Part shown: piece by piece, positions 19,037 to 29,360 of the stretch
Layout of the letters: each line of letters opens with the position of its first letter
Numbering within the stretch: position 1 is the first letter of the stretch
Source: Irineochytrium annulatum
Taxonomy: Eukaryota > Chytridiomycota > Chytridiomycetes > Chytridiales > Chytridiaceae
NCBI GenBank assembly: GCA_027600665.1
Contig: JADGJL010000106.1
Location: forward strand, 1 to 42,512
Reading direction: 5' to 3'
Length of the DNA stretch: 42,512 nucleotides
Translations under genes and position numbers: made by a program
Notes under the pieces: generated by a model
What the model saw: the letters and a program-made list of their open reading frames with translations, nothing else
Told to the model about the DNA's origin: nothing
Database searches by the model: none

Positions 19037-21499
19037 TCAGAACGGACGTTCTTGATGTGATGTTGCCGTAGGTTGGACTGGGGGTTGATGCCGAATATAT
19101 TTGGATTTGAGACTAGTATTCTCTATCGGTTAAATGCGCTTTGCTACGATGCTCAATAATCACGATTGCATTATGATGATCATGTATCAAAGTATCACTT
19201 GTTATTACGTTTTAGTGATGGCCTCAGGTTGTACACATAATGGTATCATGAATATAGTAACTAAACTCGCTTATTTTCCCCTGACCTCCCACAAAAGTAA
19301 AAGGAAAATATTAAAGCACACGCTAGAAGAATGAATAGCTGCCGCTGATTCAATGCTGCAGCATACCCGACAAAGAAAATATGTAGTACTTAAGAACCTA
19401 CAGTACCCAAACTCGACAGCTTCAACAGCAAAGCTCTCGATGATGTTAACATTGAAAATTCAAAGCGATCGCTAAGAAAACAGCACTGCTGCAGTCATCC
19501 AGATCACAAATATCTTTAGCATATTAATAACTAGAGCAATATTTACGAGCAATATTTACAGCTCAGAAAAAATAACCTACTGCATCCAACTATCATTTAT
19601 CTTAAGCGCGAATGGAACTGTTCGTTTCGGCAAAAGCAGCCCCACGTTGACCAACTCCGCAAAAACACCCACCCTGCCGCGGGCGACGCCGGCCTGCTCT
19701 CAGTTTACTATCCACAAACGCACTGCCTCTTCCGCGAAGTTACCAAACCACACGTCCCGCCAGGACACGCTGCCATGTATCAATATAGCCCGATGAAGCC
19801 GCCCATAGGCGGCGTCGACCGCTTCGATGTCCTCCTAAGACCAACCGGACAGCGGGCTCCCTGGAATCTCCGTAGCGACTATCCGGGACAAATCCTACAC
19901 CAAACCACGGCGGAACTTCTTGTCCAGTAGCGTCACGCGGGCAAAGAGGACCACCGGGAGATCGTCAACCTCCTGTCCCCCTCCAACAAGCTAAGGTTGT
20001 GATTCTGCGACATCGCACTCGCAAGCTGCAGGCTCGCGGACGTCGTCGGCAGCAGCTCCTAAGGCACGCGCGGTGGAGAGCGTTGCAGTAGAAGCAGGTA
20101 AGTGCTCAGATAGAGATGCTGCAGACACGACAAGCGCGTGGGGCCCTCACCCTCTCTCCACTCGACGATGCCGAGATACGCGATGTGATGTGATCGTATG
20201 CCTCCAAAGCGGTCGATAGGTGAGTTCGGAGGGATGACGTAGGATCGTTCGAGTAAGGATGCAACAGTCGCACTCCGCCTCCGCTCAGGATCCGTGATTT
20301 AAAAAGGGTGCGGGCGCCTCGACGGCTTCGGGGTCGACGAGGACACCGCCAACGCGAACGACGACGTGGCGAAGATGTTGCCCGGGTTGCTGATGGGCTA
20401 GACCCGGGACAACGGCTGGACAAGCATGTTGACAGAATCGTCGACAGCCAGGCTCACACCGGTCGGTGTCTCGGGCAGTTCGTTGCGCGAGATGGGACGG
20501 GAGACGGGCGAGACAGTAAGATCGCGGGGAGGGCGAGGTGAGCTCGGGCACGACGAGATCACCGAGGGCGCAGCCTTTAACACGGACCGTCGTAATTGCC
20601 TGGCGCCGCCGAAGCGGACGCCGAGTTGGGGAGTCCAGGCTTAGGGGGTGGGCGAGCTCCCGCACGTCGAGAACGCGGAAAGGGGTGACGCCGAGCAACT
20701 GTCGTCCAAGTTCGTCACGGCGGGCTCCGGGCAATGGCTGCGTGTCCGACACCGCTGAGGCCGACGCCGCGGGGCGAGGGTGCTGTTTGCAGGCTCGTTG
20801 GATATCGTCAGGGTGACAGAACCGGCAACGGCGACGGCGGGCATGGCGATGACGGGAAGTGCTCGTTTGGGGTCATGACGGCTGTTGTTATTTTTGAATT
20901 GAAGGCTTCCGCTGCGATTGTCTCCGAAGGAAGGTCAGCGCCGGCCAGGAGACGCCTTACTTCACAGTCACTCCAGCCGAGCCAACCGCGATCACCGTTA
21001 CAGTAGACCGCCATATCTCTCCGCGCCTTCCCTGATGTCCTCGTCGTCAGCCTCCGCTGGCGTCCGCGCTCAACGATCTTGTTGCATGGAGATCAAAGGG
21101 AGAATTTGACAATCTTGAGTCATTGACTGCCCCCATCATCACCATTGCGATCCGCTCTCCGGACCACTTTCAAACCACCCAGTCGCCTGCTGAGAACCCT
21201 TCGCCGCTGATATGAGAGGAGGAACGGACGTGATGGCCTTCCCTACGCCGAAGAGGAAGGTCATCGCCAGGGAGGTTGGTTGATCCTGTCCTCATTCGAT
21301 TTCCGGGAGGTCCGGGCACATATACGGCTGGTGGCTCGCTGTGGACCGTTCCGGAAGTTGTCTTGTAATTCGGGGAAGACGGCCGGGGACACTGCGGCTC
21401 CTGTTCGCGCGCAGCCATCGTGGAAGCCGTCTTATGAGTTTGAGAGAGGGCCCGGAACACATGTAGCTCTTGGTCGTGGTGCAAACCGTCGAGAAAGCC
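19037..21499. other. Gene-free, apparently eroded region
   Basis: From 19037 to about 19600 the DNA is AT-rich with no coding signal. From about 19600 to 21150 it becomes GC-rich with codon-like composition on the minus strand. Stretches such as GSVTLTISNEPANSTLAP (near 20820-20760) and TGVSLAVDDSVNMLVQPL (near 20460) appear in short frames broken by stops and shifts, which suits the remains of a large Ser/Thr/Pro-rich protein. I cannot name the family. The last part carries the ~70-bp repeats listed separately. Confidence 0.45.
20300..20850 (-). pseudogene. Remains of a Ser/Thr/Pro-rich coding sequence
   Basis: Neighbouring minus-strand frames give protein-like pieces in succession: GSVTLTISNEPANSTLAP, then a Pro/Ser-rich piece, then TGVSLAVDDSVNMLVQPLSR, an in-frame TAG, and ISNPGNIFATSSFALAVSS. 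Alternating hydrophobic/Thr patterns suggest beta-rich extracellular repeats. The pieces lie in more than one frame and no splice signals connect them cleanly, so I read this as a decayed gene. No homologue is recognised. Confidence 0.3.
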
Positions 21500-21580
21500 A
21501 TGCTTGATTCGTGCGGGAGAGTCTGGCACACCTGCGGCTCGTGGTGCAGATTGTTATGGAGACGGTTGCTGACCTCATTC
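21294..21580. repeat. Four degenerate tandem repeats of about 70 bp
   Basis: Four related blocks can be lined up on a core that reads cggct or tagct after a cacat/acact motif. The core occurs at 21325, 21395, 21464 and 21535, so the period is 69-71 bp. Each block also has a gtggtgc/ctgtgga-type segment about 10 bp later and begins with a ttc.gg motif. Copies are diverged by substitutions and small indels. The period is not a multiple of three and frames are interrupted, so the array is probably not protein-coding, although the last copy runs into the 5' end of the CFAP45 frame. Confidence 0.6.
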
Positions 21581-23278
21581 TGGAAACAGAAACCCATCAC
21601 CGTTATCACGCGCGACAACATCCGAACCTTGAAGCCGCACACGAATGAGGCGGCCGCTACCGCGGCGAAGAGGGGTTCGGCCGTAAAGCTGAACATGGCG
21701 GACCTTGATAGGGTGAAGGGCGCCTCGGTGTTTATGAGCAAGGAGGAGCTAGAACGGTACAACAAGGAGATGGGGCTGCAGAAGATCATGATGGCCGAGG
21801 CTGCGAAGAGTCGGAAGGTGTGAGGTTTTGTTGAAACAGGTAGACTCGGGAGTTATATGCTGACGTACGCACACCAAAGGCAAAGATGGAAGAGTTCGAC
21901 CACCAGCGGTCGCAGAACGCCAAACTGTCTGCCATCGAGCAGGAGGCTAAGGATAAGTCGAACTACCTCCTCGCCAAAGCCCACATGCAGCTCGAGGAAC
22001 AGGAGGATGCCATCAAGCACATGAACGAACTCATGCTGTACGCCAAGTGCGTCGCCATCCGCGACGCGCAGGTGGACGAGAAGAAGCTGATCGCGAGGGA
22101 GAGGAAGGAGGAGGAGGCGCGTCTGGACGCTATGATGGAGTCAGACCGTGTCAGGGAGCTGAAGAAGCTGGAGGATAGGGACAGGAGGAGGATGGAGGAG
22201 CAGAGGAGGGGCGCCGCGAAGATAAGAGAACAGATTGACGAGAGGAAGGAGGCAGCGCTGTTGGAGCAGGAGAAGAGGGATCAGGAGACGAAGCAGATTT
22301 TGGCGACGATCCAAAAGATGGCGGAGGAGGACAAGGTTGAGAAGGAGAAGAAATTTAGAATACAGAAGGGCTTGATGCAGGAGGTGTGTTTTTTGGAAGA
22401 CATATTGTCTGGTTTACTGACACTGCGCGAAGGTCGCTCAAGCGAACCTCAACTCGATGGACAGGAGGAAGCAGATTAAGAAGGAGGAGGAGGAGGAAGA
22501 CAAGAAGGTGCTCGACTACCTACTTGAGAAGGAAAGGAGGGAGCTCGAGAACGATAAGATCCAGATGGCGAAGAAGGCCGAGCGCGAGCTCGAGCTTGCA
22601 CGTCTTCGTGCCGCCCAGGAAAAGGTGTGTGCCCTTCTATTTCTGTTTTGGTCTCGAACCCTAAGCAAAATTTCCTCGGCAGGCGTCCGACAAACAAGCC
22701 CAACAGGACGCCCTCCGCGCTCAGCGCGCCTACGAAGCCTACGAGCGCGACTGGCGCCGCAAGGAGAAGGAAGCCGCCGAAAAACACGCCGCCATGGAGC
22801 GCGACCTGAAATCCCAGCGCATCGAGCAGCAGCGCGCGCGCGAGCACGCCGTAGCCGTCGAGGCGCGCAAGCTGAAGGAGGAATTCATCGACAACCTCCG
22901 CGGCCAGCGCGAGGCCGAGGAGCGCATCAAGGCCGAGGAAAGGGAGCGACACGAGAGGAACAGGGCGTACGCGCTGGAGGTTAAACAGCAGATCAAGGAG
23001 AAGGAGATTGGGAGGAGAAAGGTTAGGGAAGAGTTCTTTAAGGAGGGGATTAGGCAGGGGGTGGAGAGGAGGGAGAAGAGGGACAAGATTGGGCAGATCC
23101 AAGAGCGGAAGTTGCAGGTAAGTTTTTCCATTTCGCAAAAGGAAACGTGTGATCTAACATTGTTTTCATCTCACAGGAGCTGAGGGCCATCGGCGTGCCC
23201 GAGAAGTACTGCATTGAGATTGAAAGGAAGATGCACCCAAGCGATAAGCACATGTTCAGTATGGGAGCAAGGCAGTAA
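21500..23278 (+). CDS. CFAP45: Cilia- and flagella-associated protein 45 (CFAP45)
   Basis: A long charged coiled-coil protein of the TPH-domain group, built from exons ending 21817, then 21880-22383, 22433-22624, 22683-23117 and 23177-23278. Introns of 49-62 nt all keep frame; the model gives about 516 residues against about 550 for animal CFAP45. Diagnostic segments are VITRDNIRTLKPH, NELMLYAKCVAIRDAQ, KEEEARLDAMMESDRV, the repeated DRRRMEEQR-type helices and EREWRRKEKE-like ERDWRRKEKE. CFAP45 is a microtubule inner protein of axonemal doublets and supports flagellar motility. The first exon is uncertain: 21500 is the first in-frame ATG but lies in degenerate repeats; similarity begins near 21590, directly after a possible acceptor (gaaacag), so a true first exon may be upstream. 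ATG 21694 would miss conserved sequence. Confidence 0.85.
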
Positions 23279-23774
23279 CCTTCGTTGATTTTAGCGCTGA
23301 ATTTTATTTCAACTACACTTCACGTTCTCCCTCATTTAATTTGATCGTGTTTGGCATTAAGTGATGTTCAATACATGCAGTAAGGCCCTAGAGACGGCGA
23401 CGGTGGAACAACTCCAATTGACTCCATTTCACCCCTGTCGCCTCCAACACCCTCGGCCGTCATGTCTGTCCACAACGGCAGCGCCGGAAAGAATCACCGC
23501 CGCCTCAAATGAATATCGAGACGCACCGTCTATGCTCATCGGCGACGACAGCCAAAACTGAGCTGGCTCGGGCCCTGACATACTTTCACCATAGCAGTTG
23601 GTGCTCTAGTTGTTTGAAGGGCATTCACCAGTGATCCCTCTGCAGCGAAGGCAGATTGCGGGCTCGTCGATACTAAACGACGGAGCGTGTGAGCAGGGTT
23701 GCCCTGGAGTGGTTTTTGGTGTTGTGTTATATTTATTGGGCGTATTCTTCATTTGTCTTGTCGATCGCGCTTCG
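23279..23774. other. Intergenic region between CFAP45 and the channel gene
   Basis: AT-rich CFAP45 3' flank, then GC-rich leader of the channel gene. The channel frame is open from 23610 with a hydrophobic stretch but lacks an ATG until 23775, so this part is taken as leader. A short frame at 23361-23561 carries no domain. Confidence 0.35.
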
Positions 23775-26700
23775 ATGAGGCGCTGGTCGTCAAAATTCAA
23801 GCACCCCCGCCACCCCCCCTGGGTTATGACCGCCACCTCCGCCGGCAACTTACCCCATCCTGGGACGCTGTCCGACGCCGCCCGGAGACCGGACAGCCTG
23901 GAAGAAGTTGTCGGCGGCGCTGCTGGTGATGCCTTTTCTTCGGACGGGCCATCCCGGCCTAGTCCACCATCTGTTCCCGACAATCTGCAAGCCGACGAGC
24001 TCGAGACGACGGCCTCGACAACCTTTGTCAGCTTGCCGAACCCGGAGACCGATGACGACCCGAAGCCCGCTGCGAACGGCGGCGGTTTGGTCTTTACCAT
24101 GCAGGAGGAGCAGGTCGTAATCAACACGGACGTGCCCAGGCGCGCCGCATACCCACCTGTTGTTCTCCCTCCAACGACGCCCAATTCCGCAACGCCGTCG
24201 GCGTCTTCAATTCCACGCCGGTCCCGCCCGCATCACGGCCTCGCGACTTTCATCCTCCTCTTCCTTTCGCTCTCGCTCCTGGTCCAGAGCATCGTCGTCC
24301 GCGACTTCGCGTACTCCTCCAGGTTGGAGCTTTCTGTCTCGCCCCTCGGCGGCACTCGTCGCTTCACGCGCGGCGAGTGGCTCGTGCTCGCGGCAATCCC
24401 AATACTGGCTGTACCGCTGGCGTGCATATGTCTCCGCGCGTTCTGGTGGCCGAGAAGACGGAAGGCGTACGCGAGGAGGGTGGAGGAGCTGCTGGCCGTC
24501 GCGCGGGAAGCGAAGGAGCGCGCGCGGAGACGAAGGGTGAGGAGACGGAGAATTGCGGAGCAGAGACGGAGGAAGCTGGAGGAACGGGAGAGGAGAGAGA
24601 GGGCTGAGAATGTGAATGGGCAGCCGTTGAATTCGAGAGACCCCGAGAGCATAAGGGTCAGGTTCAGGACGGCGTCGCAGCCCGTAAAGATGACGAACGG
24701 GCCGATGACGGAGGAGCCGGACGCGATCGTCGTAAGTGATGACGATAAGGATGATGGGCTGTCGACGGATGGTGGTGATGATGATGAGGATGACGATGAT
24801 GATGATGACGGTGGCACCACCATCGGCGACGGGACCGAGGACGAGGACGCCTTTAAAGAGGCGGCAGCTATCTATGAAGGGAAGAAGATGCGGGGCAAAT
24901 TGGCCGGTGAGGCCAAGCGGGCGGCGGCGGAGGCCGCGAAGGACATCTCACCAATCTGGCATCGGCAGCACATGACGTTGGCGGAGGCGAGGGCGTCGTG
25001 GAAGATGTTGTGGGCCATAACGGGCCTATCCTTTATCGCTCTCGCCGTCGGTTTTGCTCTTGTGGTCGCGGGGATATGGCGCATCGTCGATGAGTTCCAT
25101 TTGCGCGGGTGGGACTACGGGGAGGGGCTGATAAGGTGCATGGTAGTCGCGCTGCTGTGCGTCATCGCGGTGATTGCGCTTTCGAGGGATGTAGTGTCGT
25201 TCCGGAAAGCGTGCCGCGAGATCTCGGACGAGGAAAACGCGGCATCTGAAGACCCGTTCGCCAGGGTGCATAAGGGTCCGCCGTTGGATCTGATCGCTAA
25301 GGAAGATAAGATCCTCGCTCTTTCGGTCGTCATTCTCATGGCCTTGATCAACGTCGCGTCGGTCACATTTGCGGTACTCGAAGGGTGGACTTTTAGAGAG
25401 GCGGAGCAATGGTACATTGCTAGCATCGCGGCGATAGGATTTTCGCTACAGCGGACGAAGACTGACGCCGGGAAGGGTCTTCTGCTGTTGTTTGGTAAGT
25501 GCATCTCTTTTGCCTCTTGTAATGACTTCAATACCATTTGCTGATCGTAGTACCCTTTGCAGTGACATTCGGCATGATCATTATCGGTGTTATTCTAACG
25601 ATCTCTTCGCAAAAGATGATTAACTCCCTTCGAACGTGGCTTCTTCAGGGCATCCGCAAAGCCCGCACCCGAGTCCTCGAACGTCGGAAACGACGCAAGG
25701 AGCGTCAGGAGCGCAAGGAGCGAGAGGCGGAGATGCGGGCGCTCAACACCGAGGCCGATCACGCCCGGCGCGATGCTACCGCAGCGCGTGGGTCGTCGTC
25801 TCGTGGCGAAGGTTCGCTCGATACACTTGGACGACGATCCGCCGCCGTGTTGCGGTCGTTCGGGATGCCAACCTCCGGCAACCTCGCGGAATCGCCCATA
25901 CCGGCGCGGAATCGGTCCGATACGGCCCTCTCATCCATATTCGCTAACGGTAACGGCGGTGTTGGCGTGATTATGACACATCGGCGATCATCTGTACAGG
26001 ACCTGAGGTCGGTGAGCATGGACGGCGGTCGCGCCGGCAGCACGAGCAGACACTCGGCCAACTCCTGGGCCGAGAGTGCCATCCCCGGCGGTTTTCTGGC
26101 CGTGCGAGCAGCGCCCGCACAGGACGAAACGCGGATAAGCGTCGGCACGCTCGCCGACCGTATTGACGACTCATACCTTACCGTACCTACGACGACTGCG
26201 GTCATCACGACCACAACAGCGGCAGTCTCCATTCCAACTGCAGCAATCCCCATTCCCCTCCCAACCGCCGCATCGCGGATTACGAACCTTATGTCAACGC
26301 CGGAACCGTTGCCGCACACGCCGCCCTCCTTGCCGCGGAGCTTCCTGATGGGTATCCCGCTTTGGCGCACAGAGACGATCGACTCGACCGCGACGACGCA
26401 TACGAACCAGGATCAGGACCCTTCGGACGTCGGGCTGCCGGTGTTCAGGACTGAAACGATCGACTCGACGACGGAGGCCGCGCGGGAGTTAGGATACGAT
26501 GGAGAGGATTGGGATAGTGGGAATGGACCGGATGGCACGCTGGACGTTGCGGCGCGAAGAGAGCTAAAGAGGGAACTGGCAGAGGCGAGGAGGCGCATCG
26601 TCAGCGGCGGGGGTGGCGGTGGCGGTGATGGAGCCGCGGGCGGGAGAGACCGGACCGGAATGCAGCAGCGGAGAGACGTCCGCCCGCTGCGGCTGGGCGG

Positions 26701-27376
26701 CTTATGGCAAGGTGGCGGTGGTATGCTTTCGCCCGTCGTTGAGCGCAACTTGCCCCGCGAGTTTCCTAAAAGTCCGGCCCGTTCTGAGATCGTGCCAGCT
26801 GAGGCGTCCGAGAGGAAGGGCCGGTGGAAGATGGACCTGTGGTGCGGGAACATGTGGGCCCGCGCGCTTAAGCACCTTCACGAACACACCGAGACGCACA
26901 CGGACCTCCTCGCGGCCTCCGTCTTCGTCATCTTGACCTGGCTCCTCGGCTCCGTCGTCCTCGTCGCGACTGAAGGCTGGACGCTGCTGAACGCCGTGTA
27001 TTTCACGTTCTCGCTCATGACGACGACCGGATATGGGGATTTATACCCCGTCACGGGCTGGGGAAGGAGCTGGGTGATTGTGATGACGTTTGCCGGGCTA
27101 GGGGTGTGGGCCTATGCGTTGTCGACGGTAGTTGCAAGGGTGCAAGCTATGAAGGTGGGCAAGCAGGCGAGGAGGATTAGAGCATTGAGAAAGCTGCGGA
27201 TGCGACCGGGCGATGACGCAGCTGCGGGCGCAAGGCGGGTTGATGACGGCGGGGGAGGTGGGATTGGACGGTGGGCGAGGAAGTTCAGCATGGGGTCGGC
27301 GAGTGAGGCGGAGAGCAAGCCGGGTAAGGTGACATCTGGGGAAATGGTGATTTCTCCTCTGCAGTCTTCACTCTAA
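23775..27376 (+). CDS. TOK-like two-pore-domain potassium channel (eight transmembrane segments)
   Basis: Two exons, 23775-25494 and 25551-27376, give about 1,181 residues. Hydrophobic segments in order: ATFILLFLSLSLLVQSIVV, WLVLAAIPILAVPLACICL, ITGLSFIALAVGFALVV, CMVVALLCVIAVIAL, VVILMALINVASVTFAVL, the helix after the intron (TFGMIIIGVILTIS), VFVILTWLLGSVVLVA and WVIVMTFAGLGVWAYAL. That is the 2P/8TM order of fungal outward rectifiers of the TOK family. The second pore loop has a perfect filter, MTTTGYGDLYP. The first loop, WYIASIAAIGFSLQ, has the pore-helix spacing but no GYGD/GLGD. Between segments lie long disordered cytoplasmic parts, including a poly-Asp run (near 24770-24820) and basic helices. 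The likely role is K+ efflux and membrane-potential control at the plasma membrane. Two acceptors 12 nt apart (25550 and 25562) are both in frame. Confidence 0.87.
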
Positions 27377-27671
27377 ATGTTTGTTTCGACTTAATTATAC
27401 ACCCGCATTGTATTTATTGTATTATGTATATTGCCTGGTTTGGGGCGTTCGTTGCGCCCGAACCTTTTTCAATACCATAACGTCATTCTGTTCAGCATTT
27501 TAAGTTAATACTAGTTCACATGTCCTTCTCCAATGAGTTAAGCATTTATAAATGAAAACCCGAAGTTGTTACATTATGCAGGGGTTTCTGTGAATGGACA
27601 GCCTGGGGTTAAGTGGGGTACAAATCGATACGCGTTCCTTTTGCCCAAGCTAGAGGCAATATGACAGGCGT
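27377..27671. other. Spacer between converging genes
   Basis: AT-rich 3' flanks of the channel (plus) and the CDGSH gene (minus). Nothing else seen. Confidence 0.4.
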
Positions 27672-28430
27672 CTACACCTGCCTCGCCCTGAAGAGGGCCA
27701 CCGTGGCCACGACAGCCAACGCCGCGATCGTAATAAACATGCGCTGATGGCTCTGCTGCGATGCCTTCGAAGCCTCAAGCATGGCCACAAGCTCTCCGTT
27801 CTTCTTTAAAAGAAACTCGTTGTACTTGCGAAGCCCCTTCTCCTTGCGGTGGGTGCCTGTTTGATTACAACATCAATCATTGATGGTGGAAGGCAGCCGT
27901 TGAATACGGAGCCAGTACCGTCGCAGAACGGCTTGCTGTCCGAGACTTTACAGCCACAGAGAAAGTACTTCTTGGCCTCGTCGACGGTGAACTTAATCGG
28001 AGTGATTCCACTGCCCTTGTGCTAGAGGAAGATGCAAGATGCACAAGTGAGGATACACCAAGATGCACCATAATGAGGTCAGCTTACGCTGCCGTCGCAG
28101 AAAGGCTGGCTCTTGCTCTTCCCGCACGCGCACCAGTAGTAGTCCTACACAGGAAATATTTGATGTAACTGTAACGTGGTGAATCCAACAAAGCAGTATT
28201 TCTACCTTGTTCGGCACGAGGTCGACCTGGTATGGGCCGGCCTGTACAAACACGGGTTCTGGAGTCCACGAAATCGTGTTATTTTCGATGCTCGTGTTTT
28301 CAGCTTAAGCCAGACGCGGCACGCGAGATAGCAATCACACATAGCTACACGGAGGACGTCGAGGACCCTCCGCTGGAGCCGCCGTCGGCAGGGTCGCTTC
28401 GCACTCACCAGCAACGTTGGTGGAGGCCAT
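27672..28430 (-). CDS. Double-CDGSH iron-sulfur protein (CISD3-like) with a C-terminal membrane anchor
   Basis: Five small exons on the minus strand (28430-28409, 28303-28206, 28144-28088, 28021-27919, 27856-27672) total 465 nt and encode 154 residues. Both CDGSH motifs are complete: the first has Cys45, Cys47, Cys56 and His60 (YYWCACGKSKSQPFCDGSH), the second has Cys81, Cys83, Cys92 and His96 (YFLCGCKVSDSKPFCDGTH). Each should bind a 2Fe-2S cluster through three Cys and one His, as in mitoNEET-family CISD3, which acts in mitochondrial iron/redox homeostasis. After the domains come a charged helix and a hydrophobic segment (about 133-149, MFITIAALAVVATVALF) followed by RARQV, the layout of a tail-anchored protein. 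CISD3 of animals has no such anchor. Both motifs are rebuilt exactly across introns, so the model is firm; the tiny first exon is the weakest part. Confidence 0.88.
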
Positions 28431-29360
28431 GATCAGCTGCAACTTTGACGACGTTTGATCAAGGCCGTTCATATGGACATCGATGGTGACAACGAACGTT
28501 TAAGGCCGTATTGCTGCCGATAGGTAGTGCTGCCATTACTATTTGCCTTGCTGATAATTTTTTTTTGGGCGACGCTCATCGACATGCTCATCGACTCCAC
28601 TTGTATCCACTGAATTGTATCCCGGTGCCTTCATGCCAAAACGAAGCTGTTGCTTTTACCGCCACCCTCCTTTAATGGTTGAGTTCGAGCATCTTGCACA
28701 AAAGTGAATGTATTATCATGCGAAAGTCGAGCGAGTGCTTGCGAACTTTGTCTGTTGATATCCTTACGGTAACCGGACCCAAATCATCAGAGTAAGTCCG
28801 CAACCCGATACACTCCCCTGCCTTCTTTTCGCACGTTCTCATCGCTAAACCTTCCCCAGTTCTCCTCAACGCCTCCGAGTTCCAACACACCCTCATGGAC
28901 GACCACAAGCGCTTCATCCACTTCTCCCCAGGCCACGCGCACCCTGCGACGCTCGACATCGGCTGGAGATCCGCGATCGGCGAGCAAGAACAGGGATAGA
29001 ACCCTAAATATTCAGTTGTGAGGCAAGTGCGGTCAACGACGCGGGAGGGTGAGGAGTTGATCGCGTGGTAAGGGAGAACCATTCGGACAGGCACGTGCTG
29101 CCGGATGAGAGGTATGGGGATACCCTGGGCAAGTAGTATGTGTTGATGGATTGGTGATGAAGTCGCCGGCGATTTGCCATGTAGGGTGTTGGGCTGTAGG
29201 TTAAAGAGAACTGCTACATTATATAACGATGAGGCAGACAGTAATTATAATATCTTATCAACAACGCATCACTATACAAACACGGGAATGTAGGCCTAGC
29301 AGAATGTAAGTATACAACTACCGGGACCAAAAGCAGGGCTCTGAAGAAAAAGCACAGGTC
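28431..29360. other. Intergenic region, with one orphan exon-like piece
   Basis: Left part: promoter side of the CDGSH gene, containing a T9 run near 28560. Middle: the exon-like piece at 28858-28998 described separately. Right part (29000-29360): AT-rich 3' flank of the DUF7703 gene. No complete gene is supported. Confidence 0.35.
28858..28998 (+). pseudogene. Orphan terminal-exon-like fragment
   Basis: After a clean acceptor (ccttccccag, ending near 28858), paired with a possible donor gtaagt at 28792, a frame reads NASEFQHTLMDDHKRFIHFS and continues GHAHPATLDIGW to a TAG near 28998. Composition is protein-like and GC-rich against AT-rich surroundings. No upstream exons are visible, so it is either a decayed gene end or a chance frame. 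I do not recognise the family. Confidence 0.25.

Noticed and set aside
24760..24825. GAT-rich simple repeat as a possible microsatellite or regulatory element
   Set aside because: It is in frame inside the channel gene and encodes a poly-Asp run, so it is explained as coding low complexity.
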